DNA from: Verrucomicrobiota bacterium
GTDB taxonomy: Bacteria > Verrucomicrobiota > Verrucomicrobiia > Limisphaerales > J093
Direction: 5' to 3'
Length of the DNA stretch: 64,000 nt
NCBI GenBank assembly: GCA_029556615.1
Contig: JAKQDD010000236.1
Coordinates: forward strand, 62,001 to 126,000
Each line of letters starts with the position of its first letter. Within the stretch, counting starts at the first letter, position 1. The position numbers were made by a program, and so were the translations under genes. Below are positions 24,963 to 37,054 of this stretch, one piece after another. The notes beneath the pieces are model-generated. The model did not search any database. It saw nothing but the letters and a program-made list of their open reading frames with translations, and was not told the DNA's origin.

Positions 24963-27565
24963 ACGTGCTCATTGGATGGCTGAATGAGGCCTCGCCGGTG
25001 TGGTGGCCGTATGTGATGCATGCGGCGTGGCAGGGGGCCCTGGTGGGGGTGCTGCTGTTGGGGGTTGTCTGGTGGAAGCGGCGGTGGCCCGCGCTATGGG
25101 GCTACGGGTTGCTGTTGGTGGCCCTGATCAAGTTCGCGATCCCGCCGGTGCTTCCGGCACCCACGGGCATCTTCAGCCACCTGGCACCGGGCGTTTCCAG
25201 GGTGCAAGCGACGCCGCCGGGGAGCCCACAGGCGTTTCCGATCGAAGTTCCGATCGACCGAGTGACGGTCGGTCCACGGGCAGCGGGACGGTCGGTGCCT
25301 GAGAACGACCTCCCGGAGTCGTTGCCCCCGAAGCAGATCGCCCTGCACTGGAAGTCGTGGTTGCTGATCGCGCACCTCGTGGGGGCGGGGGTACTGGTGG
25401 TCTGGATTGGGGTACGGTTCCTGCGGTTGCGCCGCTGGGTGAAGTTGGCGCGGCCGGTGGTTGACGGACCACTGGCAGAGCTCGTGGAGAGGCTGGGGCG
25501 CGAGCTTGGTCTGGCGCGTCTTCCGGTTGTGAAGCTCTCGAAGCACGTCGGGGGTCCGATTGCTTTGGGGACGTTCGCTCCGACGATCCTGCTCCCGGTG
25601 GATACGGAGAGGCGGCTGACGGAAGGAGAGTTGACGGTGGTCATGGCGCACGAACTGGCCCATTTCCGGCGGGGGGATTTGTGGGTGAACTGGCTCCAGC
25701 TGGTCTTGCAGGTGGCCTGGTGGTTCCACCCGGTGCTCTGGCTTCTGAACCGGCGGCTTCGGAGCCTGCGGGAGGATTGCTGCGACGATCTGCTCCTGGC
25801 GCGGGGCGTGACGAGCAGCAGCGGGTACTGCGACACACTGCTGCGGGCCGCGGTCGAGTTCAGAGTGGCGCAGACGGTGCCGACGGCGCTGCCGTTTGGG
25901 GAACCGCTGCATCCACTGGGGCGGAGACTGGCGCGGATCATGGACGGCACGTTGCCGCGGGCGTATCGGCTCTCGTTGCCCGGGATCGTGGCGGTTCTGG
26001 CGGTGGGGGGTGTGTTGTTGCCCGGGCTGCGCAGCGATACGAAGGAACCACAGGCGAACCCGAGTGTGGCGTCGGAAGTGGCGGTGCGGACGGCGCGGCC
26101 TCCGGTTGCAGGGGGAAGGACAGCGACAGGTGATGCTGCGCGGGGCGGAGGGCCGGTAGAGGATCTGACGATACTCACGGTGGCGGAGTTGTTCGAACGA
26201 ATCGATCTTTTACGACTGAACATGAGCCGAGCGCAGGTACGGTTGGTTGGAGAACTGTCCCTCCGCGGGGATGAGGCTGTGAAGTTCCTGATGGCTGAGT
26301 TGGGCGATTCAACGACCCTGCCTGGCGGAACCCCAAGCGGACGCGAACATAAGGCATTCACGGTACTCGGAATGATCCAGCCACCGCCCGTTGCTGCCGT
26401 GCCGCTGCTAATACGTATTATGAAGGACAGGGGCATGCAGTTTGGGGAGAGCGCAGCTCGGACCCTCTTCCACATGGGACCCGTGGCGCGAGACGCTCTC
26501 CCGGCGTTGATTGAGGCGCTCCGTTCTGGGAATCGATACGCACCCAGAGCTCTTTCGATCATTGCCCCCGATTCAGAAGAAGCAGTTCAGGTGATGCTGG
26601 AGATGTTGCGTGATCCTGACCAGCCGTCATCGTTCCGGCGGGTCATCTGCATAGCCCTAGGTTCGTGTAAGGCACTCCAGAACGAAATCGAGCAAGCCCT
26701 TATCGAAGCCCATCAGTCAACGTGGCTTGATGACAAGGACGGGATCGCTATTCTTCTGGGCAGGCTTGGACCGCAGTCCCGTGAAGGTAAGGCGATCGTG
26801 AGAGCCAGTTGGGAAGAACGGGCTCGGAAGCGCGAAGAGGCCGAGTCAGCGACAACGCCAACGGTAGAGGAACTGATCCAACAGGTACGCAATACGATGG
26901 GGACGGAGGAGACCTCACCGATCGCAGTGCTGGAGTCGCGTGGCAAGGCTGCGAGCAAGGCGGTACCGGTCCTGATCGAGTGTCTCCGACAGGACAAGGG
27001 TACGATTCGAGTGGCAATTGCAGCGCAGGCTTTGGGCTCTATCGGACCTGCGGCAAAAGACGCCGTCCCTGCGCTTATTGAGGCGATTGATGACGACTTT
27101 GTGCACGTGCCTGTCATTGTAGCCCGGGCTCTATCCAAGATCGGCGAGGGGGCGGCCTCAGCGGCTCCGGCGTTGCAAGGCATGCTGCGCAATGACGATC
27201 CGTCAGAACGTCTGGCTGCGGCTCAAGCCCTTTGGGCGATCGACCGAGGGCGCATGCCGACCGAGGCGGTTTCCGTGCTGAAGGAACTGCTGGAAACTGG
27301 GGATCCGAACGACCGTATCAAAGCCACAACCGTACTCTGCCAAATGAGCGGGACTCTGGGAGACCGTGCCAAGGCCTATTTGAATGACCGTCTGGACAAC
27401 GGCTCCAACGACGAAAGGAGCAACATTCTCCTCAGCCTGGGCCAGATAGGCGCCGGGGCCCAGTTTGCTGTCCCGCGCCTAAAAAAGCTGCGTGATGATC
27501 CGAATGTGGACGTCAGCCTGCGAGCGACGGCTGCACTGCGCAGAATCGAAGCGGCAAAGCATTAG
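24959..27565 (+). CDS. M56 (BlaR1-like) peptidase fused to HEAT repeats
   Basis: An 868-residue membrane sensor-protease. N-terminal helices (~20-40, 47-66, 137-155) lead to the M56 zinc site HELAH (231-235) with the third ligand Glu in LREDCCDD (~272). Another helix (~345-365) is followed by a linker. Residues ~410-868 carry HEAT/Armadillo-like repeats (VPLLIRIMKDRG, KDAVPALIEAIDDD, ASAAPALQGMLRNDDPSERL, FAVPRLKKLRDD) instead of the penicillin-binding sensor of classical BlaR1, so the input signal is probably a protein. Co-expressed with the BlaI repressor. Confidence 0.88.
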   Translation: MNVLIGWLNEASPVWWPYVMHAAWQGALVGVLLLGVVWWKRRWPALWGYGLLLVALIKFAIPPVLPAPTGIFSHLAPGVSRVQATPPGSPQAFPIEVPIDRVTVGPRAAGRSVPENDLPESLPPKQIALHWKSWLLIAHLVGAGVLVVWIGVRFLRLRRWVKLARPVVDGPLAELVERLGRELGLARLPVVKLSKHVGGPIALGTFAPTILLPVDTERRLTEGELTVVMAHELAHFRRGDLWVNWLQLVLQVAWWFHPVLWLLNRRLRSLREDCCDDLLLARGVTSSSGYCDTLLRAAVEFRVAQTVPTALPFGEPLHPLGRRLARIMDGTLPRAYRLSLPGIVAVLAVGGVLLPGLRSDTKEPQANPSVASEVAVRTARPPVAGGRTATGDAARGGGPVEDLTILTVAELFERIDLLRLNMSRAQVRLVGELSLRGDEAVKFLMAELGDSTTLPGGTPSGREHKAFTVLGMIQPPPVAAVPLLIRIMKDRGMQFGESAARTLFHMGPVARDALPALIEALRSGNRYAPRALSIIAPDSEEAVQVMLEMLRDPDQPSSFRRVICIALGSCKALQNEIEQALIEAHQSTWLDDKDGIAILLGRLGPQSREGKAIVRASWEERARKREEAESATTPTVEELIQQVRNTMGTEETSPIAVLESRGKAASKAVPVLIECLRQDKGTIRVAIAAQALGSIGPAAKDAVPALIEAIDDDFVHVPVIVARALSKIGEGAASAAPALQGMLRNDDPSERLAAAQALWAIDRGRMPTEAVSVLKELLETGDPNDRIKATTVLCQMSGTLGDRAKAYLNDRLDNGSNDERSNILLSLGQIGAGAQFAVPRLKKLRDDPNVDVSLRATAALRRIEAAKH

Positions 27566-27753
27566 GATGTTGGCGCAGGGTTGAAAGAACCCAAGCGTCG
27601 GCGTGAGGCGGGTGACGACCCCTTCCAACGGGGTTCGACAGCGAGAACAGCGGTTCTCGGCTGAGCGCAGCGGTGTCTTGCGCAGGGTGCGGATCGGCTG
27701 GAATCTGCGCTGCGGGGAGGCGATACCGGACGGCGCACGGGAGCGCCGCGTGG

Positions 27754-29457
27754 TCAAGCGCAGCGCTCGACGACACGCCGATCGACTCGCGATGGCGAGG
27801 GTGCTGCGAAGCGGCCAACTCCGGCCAAGAGACCATGCCCCAGGGGACAAGGAGCGCTCGACACCAGTTCGCGGAGATTGTCGCGCAACTGGTTCCTGGC
27901 TCTGAAATAGTACACGGCGTTGTTGGCGAACCCGATCGCCCACCACCAGGTGGCCGCCCCAAGGAACCAACCCAGGGGCTCATCGAGCACCAGCCCGTAC
28001 AGGTAGACGGTCGGCGCAAAGCCCACGGTCATGGCGAAGAGCAGCCAGGGCCACACGAGGATCATCAGGACGGAGGCCGTGACCGCCTGCAGCACGTTGG
28101 GGCGGACCAAGCCCTGCCACAAACCCACACGCAGGAGCACGAAGAGGTCCACGCCCAGCATAACGATGAACAGCCACAGGCAGAGCCACAGCTCCGCTTG
28201 GTCTTGCGGGTCGAGCGCTCTCTGTCCGACGAGCACCACTCCCGCATCCACCAGAGCGACCAGGAGGATGGGGACCCGCATCTCCCGCAGACGTGCTTGG
28301 CGCAGACCCCGCACCAGGCGTCGGGTGGAAAGGCCGGTGACCAAGAGGAGTTCGAGTTCCCCGCTGTTGCGCAGGAAGGCGAGGCTGCTCGCGGTTCGTC
28401 CGGCGGCCATGACCTTCAGCAGTCCATGAAGAAGTGCGGGCAGGCCCAGGAGCGCGAGGAACCGGCCCTCCGGGTGCGGTCCTCCGAACTGGACCCAGGC
28501 CCCGACCCACAACGCCGTCACGGTGAGCACCATGGCAGCGCTTTGCCACGCGCTTCCCCGCCGCTTCCAGGCGAGCCAGAACCCCGGATTATGCCGGAGC
28601 GCCCTTCGGCGGGATTGTCGCCTTTCCCGGATCTCCCCATCGGTGACCGTAACCGTGTTGCGCCCTCGCGTTCGCCAGTCGCCCAGGGCTTGTTCGGTAC
28701 ACGCTCGGGGCAGTTGCCGACATGTGAGCCAGAACAGGGCGACCACCACCGCCGCCGTGAAAACCAAGGACTGCCCGAAGGTGCTCGTGGCCTGGGCGGA
28801 GTCCAGTTCTGAGACCAGGAAGAGCGCCTGAAGGGGACCCGGTAAGAGACAGGATTCCAGTCCTCCGAGTCCCGCAAGGCTGAGGAGCCCCTGGTCCACT
28901 CCGAGCCAGGCGATGGTCAAACCGCTCAGGGCCACCAAGGCGCCGAACATCGCACTGCGCGCATGTGTCCATACTGCCGCCGCCCATAGGCCGATGACCA
29001 GCGACAGGAACATCGTGGTCAGTAACAGCGTCGCCATCCGGGTGAACTCAGTGAAGGAGACGCCACCGACGACTACGGGCACCGCGAGGACCGGCAACGC
29101 GGCAAAGACCATCTGCAGACTTTGGAGCGAGCGGGCGGCGAGCTTCCCGAAGAGCAGGTGATGGGGGCGCAAGGGGGTCAGCAGCAGGAGTTCGAGGATA
29201 CGGGTTTCCTTTTCTTCCCGCAGGGAGGGGGCGGTCAGGAAAAGGCCGCTGACCAGCGCCAGGGCGTACATCGCTCCGCCCAAGAGAAAGAACATGGTCC
29301 GTCCCACGCTCCCGGCCATGGTGTAGGACTGCAGCGTGTCCGTGTAGCCCCAGCAGACGCCGACCGCGGCGACGGCGGCCGCAAGACGCAGCCAATAGGT
29401 CCGTTGCCGTCGCTGCGCTCGTTGAAGCTCGCGTGCGAAAACGGGTAGGCCGATCAC
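27754..29457 (-). CDS. ABC-2-type transporter permease-like protein
   Basis: A 567-residue polytopic protein with 10-12 hydrophobic segments. The GTG start at 29457 gives an N-terminus (IGLPVFARELQRAQRRQRTY) typical of ABC-2 permeases. REEKETRILELLLLTPLRPH, at the first cytoplasmic loop, is characteristic of this class, and a similar element recurs as SGELELLLVTGLSTRRLVRG, suggesting two fused permease halves. No ATPase gene lies next to it. The upstream 127 bp recur at 42867. Confidence 0.8.
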   Translation of the reverse strand: MIGLPVFARELQRAQRRQRTYWLRLAAAVAAVGVCWGYTDTLQSYTMAGSVGRTMFFLLGGAMYALALVSGLFLTAPSLREEKETRILELLLLTPLRPHHLLFGKLAARSLQSLQMVFAALPVLAVPVVVGGVSFTEFTRMATLLLTTMFLSLVIGLWAAAVWTHARSAMFGALVALSGLTIAWLGVDQGLLSLAGLGGLESCLLPGPLQALFLVSELDSAQATSTFGQSLVFTAAVVVALFWLTCRQLPRACTEQALGDWRTRGRNTVTVTDGEIRERRQSRRRALRHNPGFWLAWKRRGSAWQSAAMVLTVTALWVGAWVQFGGPHPEGRFLALLGLPALLHGLLKVMAAGRTASSLAFLRNSGELELLLVTGLSTRRLVRGLRQARLREMRVPILLVALVDAGVVLVGQRALDPQDQAELWLCLWLFIVMLGVDLFVLLRVGLWQGLVRPNVLQAVTASVLMILVWPWLLFAMTVGFAPTVYLYGLVLDEPLGWFLGAATWWWAIGFANNAVYYFRARNQLRDNLRELVSSAPCPLGHGLLAGVGRFAAPSPSRVDRRVVERCA

Positions 29458-29577
29458 GATTCGAAGAGTAGGCGACGGCTGGGAAGAATCCAGGCGTTTT
29501 CTGGTAGAGCTGCCACGGATCCGTCGGTCCTGGTGGGGGTCGATCTGACCGGCGATGCAGGGGGGGCTTGTTTGAAC
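29451..29577. repeat. 127-bp repeat in the divergent promoter region (copy 1)
   Basis: From CGATCACGATTCGAAG to CTTGTTTGAAC, ~92% identical by eye to 42867-42992. This copy covers the permease start and the gap to the zinc-ribbon gene; the second copy has neither gene. Confidence 0.75.
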
Positions 29578-29649
29578 GCCGAAGTCCGCTATGTTCCCAA
29601 CGCGAGAGAGCCGTCTACCATTGGCAGAATGGACCCCAGGAGAATGGCC

Positions 29650-29850
29650 ATGGCCACATTCAAGTTCCAAGGAATCAAGATCGAGGAAGCGCCGGAGACC
29701 GCAGTCCCGAAGTGCCCCAAGTGCGAGAAGCGCCTGGATACGGTTTGGATCAAGACCAAGGGGTTGGGGTTCGTGGAACAGAAGCAGATTCTCATGTGCC
29801 CATACTGCGAGAGCCTGCTCGGGTATGGGACCTATGCGATCACCCTCTGA
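29650..29850 (+). CDS. Small zinc-ribbon protein
   Basis: A 66-residue protein with two CxxC pairs (CPKCEKRL and CPYCESLLGY) separated by a strand-rich segment (TVWIKTKGLGFVEQKQILM), a rubredoxin-like zinc ribbon. The ATG at 29650 has AGGAGA 6 bp upstream, better placed than the ATG at 29644. Role unknown. Confidence 0.7.
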   Translation: MATFKFQGIKIEEAPETAVPKCPKCEKRLDTVWIKTKGLGFVEQKQILMCPYCESLLGYGTYAITL

Positions 29851-29867
29851 AGCCAACGATGGGCGGA

Positions 29868-30302
29868 TCAGAGCGGGATGAAACCGCCGTTGTGCTCCTG
29901 GATCGCGCGGTCGTAGGCGGCCTCGATGGTCGACTGGAGGGTGTCGCAGTAGACATCCCGCAGACAGGCCAGGACCATCGACTCGGGCTTCCGCTCCCGG
30001 TGGCCCTCGACCAGCCAGACGGTGTAGGTGTCGTCGGGTTCGTAGGCGACGATCAGGGTCCACGCCCGGCCGCGCCGTCCGTTGACGCGGCACTGGAGGC
30101 CGACCTCGTAGTCCACGAAGCCCTGACCGCGGTCGGAGACCAACCGGTAGGGTCGACTGGACCGGTACTCGCCGAGGGGCTCGGCGCACCGGAAACTGAG
30201 GGCACTGGCACCAACGTAGGCGAACGCCCCGCGCAGTGTCCCGTACCCACCTGCTTGGTCGATGATCGTCCTGACCGTCTCGGGCAGTGAATCGTTGTTC
30301 AT
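29868..30302 (-). CDS. Hypothetical protein
   Basis: A 144-residue protein with no family I recognise: LPETVRTIIDQAGGYGTLRG, ALSFRCAEPLGEYRS, GFVDYEVGLQCRVNG and WTLIVAYEPDDTYTVWLVEG. The beta-rich central part and WTLIVAYEPDDTYTVWL motif look well conserved. Start at MNNDSLPE; the longer frame only translates the 24-bp repeats. No signal peptide. Confidence 0.6.
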   Translation of the reverse strand: MNNDSLPETVRTIIDQAGGYGTLRGAFAYVGASALSFRCAEPLGEYRSSRPYRLVSDRGQGFVDYEVGLQCRVNGRRGRAWTLIVAYEPDDTYTVWLVEGHRERKPESMVLACLRDVYCDTLQSTIEAAYDRAIQEHNGGFIPL

Positions 30303-30350
30303 GACGAGTCTCGTAGAGTGCGAGCCGGGGCGGAGTCCAGTGGCGATCAG

Positions 30351-30518
30351 CCCTTCGACAAGCTCAGGGCGGGGCCCTTCGACAAGCTCAGGGCGGGGCC
30401 CTTCGATAAGCTCAGGGCGGGGCCCTTCGATAAGCTCAGGGCGGGGCCCTTCGACAAGCTCAGGGCGGGGCCCTTCGATAAGCTCAGGGCGGGGCCCTTC
30501 GATAAGCATAGGGCGAGT
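30351..30518. repeat. Seven tandem 24-bp units
   Basis: Units of CCCTTCGAYAAGCTCAGGGC + GGGG start every 24 bp from 30351 to 30495; the last is degenerate. Each contains a small self-complementary CCCT...AGGG pair. 24 bp is eight codons, so both strands stay open. Sits between the divergent hypothetical gene and the GH5 gene. Confidence 0.9.
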
Positions 30519-30576
30519 CGGCCCCTGCGAGGGGCGCAGGCTGAACAATCCCGATGGCGGTACGGTCCAAAAGGGC

Positions 30577-31578
30577 GTGAGACTCTCGCTGTTCGTCCTG
30601 ACTATCGTGCTCTGCCTTCGAACTTCTGCCCAGGCTCAAGCGCTCGACGCCTTCGAGCAGAACCGCCTCCTCGGGAGGGGAGTGAACATCATCGGCTACG
30701 ATCCGATTTGGCGTTCACGAGACCAAGCCCGTTTCCAGGAGAAGCACTTTCGTCTGCTCAAGGAGGCGGGTTTTCAATCGGTCCGCATCAACCTGCATCC
30801 ATTCCGTCACATGGATCAGAGCAAGGGCTGGACGTTGCGACCGGCATGGTGGGAGACGCTCGATTGGGCGGTTGACAAAGCCACGGCGCAAGGGCTGCAG
30901 GTCATTCTGGACTTTCACGAGTTCAATGCCATGGGCCAGGACCCGGCGGCGCGCAAGGCGCCGTTCATGGCCTTCTGGGAGCAGGTTTCGGAACACTGCC
31001 GGAACGCGCCCAATTCAGTGCTCTTCGAGATTCTCAATGAGCCGAACAAGGAGTTGAACCCGGCTTTATGGAATCAGTATCTGCGTGAGGCGCTCGCCGT
31101 GATCCGGAAGACAAACCCCACACGGACGGTGGTCATCGGTCCGGCATTCTGGAACTCGGTGGACCATCTGCGGGAGCTGGAACTCCCTGCCGCCGACCGG
31201 CATCTGATCGTCACGGTGCACTACTACAAGCCGATGGCGTTCACGCATCAGGGAGCACCCTGGACGGGGGAGAAGGACAAGAGCGGCATCGCCTGGGGCA
31301 CGGAGGCGGAGCGCAAGGCGGTCGAGGAGGACTTCGCCAAGGTCTCAGCGTGGGCGAAGGAGCATCAGCGCCCGATTCTGCTGGGTGAGTTCGGGGCCTA
31401 TGATAAGGCACCGATGGAATCGCGGGTCCGCTACATCGACTTTGTGGCACGGACGGCGGAGGCCTCGGGCTGGAGTTGGGCCTACTGGCAGTTCGACGGC
31501 GATTTCATCCTGTGGGACATGAAGTCGGACCAGTGGATCGAGCCCATACTCCGTGGGCTGATCCCGTCGAAGCCGTAG
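30577..31578 (+). CDS. Secreted glycoside hydrolase family 5 (cellulase-like)
   Basis: A 333-residue enzyme with a signal peptide (LSLFVLTIVLCLRTSAQAQA). GH5 landmarks: RGVNIIGYDP, SVRINLHPFRHM, the acid/base Glu in LFEILNEPNKEL (~150), HYYKPMAFTHQG, and the nucleophile Glu in PILLGEFGAYD (~270), with a final W in SWAYWQFDGDF. It should cleave beta-1,4-linked glucan or mannan outside the cytoplasm. GTG start at 30577. No sugar-use operon around it. Confidence 0.92.
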   Translation: MRLSLFVLTIVLCLRTSAQAQALDAFEQNRLLGRGVNIIGYDPIWRSRDQARFQEKHFRLLKEAGFQSVRINLHPFRHMDQSKGWTLRPAWWETLDWAVDKATAQGLQVILDFHEFNAMGQDPAARKAPFMAFWEQVSEHCRNAPNSVLFEILNEPNKELNPALWNQYLREALAVIRKTNPTRTVVIGPAFWNSVDHLRELELPAADRHLIVTVHYYKPMAFTHQGAPWTGEKDKSGIAWGTEAERKAVEEDFAKVSAWAKEHQRPILLGEFGAYDKAPMESRVRYIDFVARTAEASGWSWAYWQFDGDFILWDMKSDQWIEPILRGLIPSKP

Positions 31579-31711
31579 TGGGGGATCCAGCAACGCGTCG
31601 GGAATGTGGGTGCTTCCCCACGGGGTTATTCCTTGCCAGGAAGACCTGCTGAGGTCCAGCTCTTGTCAGGGCGGGCCATCCAGGCGGCGTTTGCGGGCGG
31701 CCACCCGGTCC

Positions 31712-32515
31712 TCAGTACGCCACGCGGAACGTGGGGCTGTCTTCGGGTCGGGTCTGCCGCCGGTCGTAGAGCCGCGTGGTGGCGATGTTCGCGTGCCCGA
31801 GCCACGCCTGGACCTTGGCGATGTCGGCTGAGTGTTCGAGGGCGTTCGTCGCCGCCGTCGCCCGGAGGGAGTGCACGCAGAAGCCCGGGAGGTCGAGCCC
31901 GACCGCCTTGGCGTGCTGCTTGACCATCCGGTGGTAGACCGTCGTCGGCGCGAGGGCCTTCCCGGCCCCCTCCGGTCCCTTCACCGGCCGGAACAGGGGA
32001 CCATCGAGATCGTCCCGGTGCCCGGCGGCTTCGAGGTACGCGTCTACACGTTCCAGCGCCCCGGGGTGCGCAGGGATGAACCGGATCTTCCCGCCCTTGC
32101 CGTGGACCCGCAGATGGGGTACCCCGCCGCACAGGTGGACGTCCTTGACCCGCAACCGGCAAAGCTCTTCCCGCCTGAGCCCGTGATAGAGGAAGACCGA
32201 GAGGATAGCGCGGTCTCGTTTCCCCTTGAGCGTTCCTGCATCGGGGGCATCCAGGAGTGCCCGGGCCTGAGCGTCGCTGATGGCGGGGGTTCGCCCCTCG
32301 TTGGCGTCGGCGTTGGGCCGCTTCACCCCGAGGACCGGGTTGGCCAGGAGGGCGTTGGACTCGCAGAGGTGGTTGAAGAGAGTCGAGAGGGCCGAGAGTT
32401 TTCTCCGGATGGTGCCGGGGGAGAGATTCCGGGCCTCGAGGCTCTTGCGCCAGGCGATGACGTGGGCGCGGACGACAGCCCGGAACTCCTCGGGGCGGCG
32501 GATGCCGGTAAAAGA
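31712..32515 (-). pseudogene. N-terminally truncated XerC/D-like tyrosine recombinase
   Basis: The catalytic domain is intact in sequence: Arg in YHGLRREELC, Lys in HGKGGKIRF, HxxR in HSLRATAAT, His in WLGHANIATT and Tyr in TRLYDRR. The core-binding domain begins mid-helix (GIRRPEEFRAVVRAHVIAWR, LSPGTIRRKLSALSTLF) and the frame has no start codon upstream of the GTG at 32326. About 50 N-terminal residues are missing, so this is probably a dead gene. Confidence 0.7.
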
Positions 32516-32532
32516 ACGAGCGTCGTCGGGAG

Positions 32533-32694
32533 GAGCGCTTTCTCTTGGCTTTGCCGGACTTCAGCTACCTGATGGTGGTGGCTGATCGCCACGAGTACGT
32601 TCTGCCCTGGACGCATTACCCGGTGGATGGAGCACATCGTCGCGAGAAATGCCGCAAAGAGTATGAGGCGTACTGGGCACCAGAAACAAGCTGA
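32533..32694 (+). pseudogene. C-terminal gene fragment next to the truncated recombinase
   Basis: An open segment ERFLLALPDFSYLMVVADRH, then EYVLPWTHYPVDG and RREKCRKEYEAYW before TGA. It reads like the end of a real protein, but no start or upstream part exists. Family unknown. It abuts the recombinase break, so both may derive from one deletion. Confidence 0.4.
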
Positions 32695-32799
32695 GGCCGC
32701 CCCTCGCGGAACGACCTCGTTACTCCTTCAACGCATGGTTGATGAGCTGGGACCGAATATACTCGAGATTTGGGGTCTGTAAACACTTTAATCTCGTTG

Positions 32800-36027
<3,228 letters not shown>

Positions 36028-36071
36028 CGATCCCGTGAACGCGACCATTTCTTGATGGAGGGTTGCGAAGC

Positions 36072-36983
36072 ATGAAGAACAAGGTGTTGGAAGCCCAGTT
36101 ACGGGGAGTATGGTGCGCACTGGGTTGGCACCGGTGGGCTGGGTGTGTCTGTGTCCACTGCTTTCGCACACGGCACTGCTGGGAAGGTTGTCAGTGCACT
36201 CGGTGCAGCCTGTGGCGTCATCGGATCGAAACGTGCACGTGTCCGAAGGTGGTGTTCCGCCGGAGACTGCCCTTGGAGGGAACCCGGCGGCCCGCATCGC
36301 AGTGGGTGCCGTTGGCCACGTACCGTGAGGTGACCCTTGTTCCCGCGCAGTTGCTCCTATTCAGTCTGGACTGCACGCCATTCTGGAGGCGCAACGCCAC
36401 GAACGGTCGATGGGTATACGCGTCGACGGAAGAGGAGGTGGCTTCCTGGACCGGTCCCTGGACGGTCCGCGGGCGTGTGATGAGTGCGGAGGCGGCACGG
36501 CGGCTTCGCGAAGACGTCGTCCGGCGTGGTGCAGCGGAAGCGGAAAGGCAGGCCCTGGAGTCCGCGCTGGATTTCACGGTCGCGTCTCTCATGGAGAGCG
36601 GTCGGCTGCCGATTGGCCGGATCGTCCGCGACCCAGCGCCGGAATTGCGGACCTTCCTGGCCACAGTGGTCGAACGCGACGAAGGGAGTGAGGTTGACCT
36701 GCCGGAGTCGCTCTACGTGCACTGGCCGGGCATCGCTTCAGAGTTGTATGTCCTGGGGTTGCCCTTCCACGTGGTGTGTGATGCATGTTCGGGCGAGCGT
36801 TGCCCGTCGACGAAGATCACAGGCACAAGGAAGACGGCGAACAGTTGCCAGTGGCAGATCGAGTATTGCTGTCCAGCAGGCCACGTCCTAGCGAGGGAAT
36901 ACCATCTGGTTAGTCCTTCTCACCCGGAGCGCTCGTTCAGCGGCCACGACTGCGGGTTGGGCGGGATGCGGCGTCGCCCCTGA
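36072..36983 (+). CDS. Cys-rich hypothetical protein
   Basis: A 303-residue protein. Residues ~14-60 are a run of CxxC-like knuckles (GWHRWAGCVCVHCFRTRHCW, CQCTRCSLWRHRIETCTC), a likely tandem zinc ribbon. The middle is helical (SAEAARRLREDVVRRGAAEA), and the end has another Cys/His cluster (CDACSGERCPS, CCPAGH). ATG at 36072, 44 bp after hsdR. The zinc-binding inference is from spacing only; function unknown. Confidence 0.6.
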   Translation: MKNKVLEAQLRGVWCALGWHRWAGCVCVHCFRTRHCWEGCQCTRCSLWRHRIETCTCPKVVFRRRLPLEGTRRPASQWVPLATYREVTLVPAQLLLFSLDCTPFWRRNATNGRWVYASTEEEVASWTGPWTVRGRVMSAEAARRLREDVVRRGAAEAERQALESALDFTVASLMESGRLPIGRIVRDPAPELRTFLATVVERDEGSEVDLPESLYVHWPGIASELYVLGLPFHVVCDACSGERCPSTKITGTRKTANSCQWQIEYCCPAGHVLAREYHLVSPSHPERSFSGHDCGLGGMRRRP

Positions 36984-37054
36984 ACCGCCCAGCGTCCGCG
37001 CTTGTGGCCTGGTGCCGCGAGGATAGCGATGGTGCCTGCAGGAGCACACCCGTC

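Noticed and set aside
30351..30518. CRISPR array
   Set aside because: Units are contiguous 24-bp tandem repeats without variable spacers, and no cas genes are present in the window.
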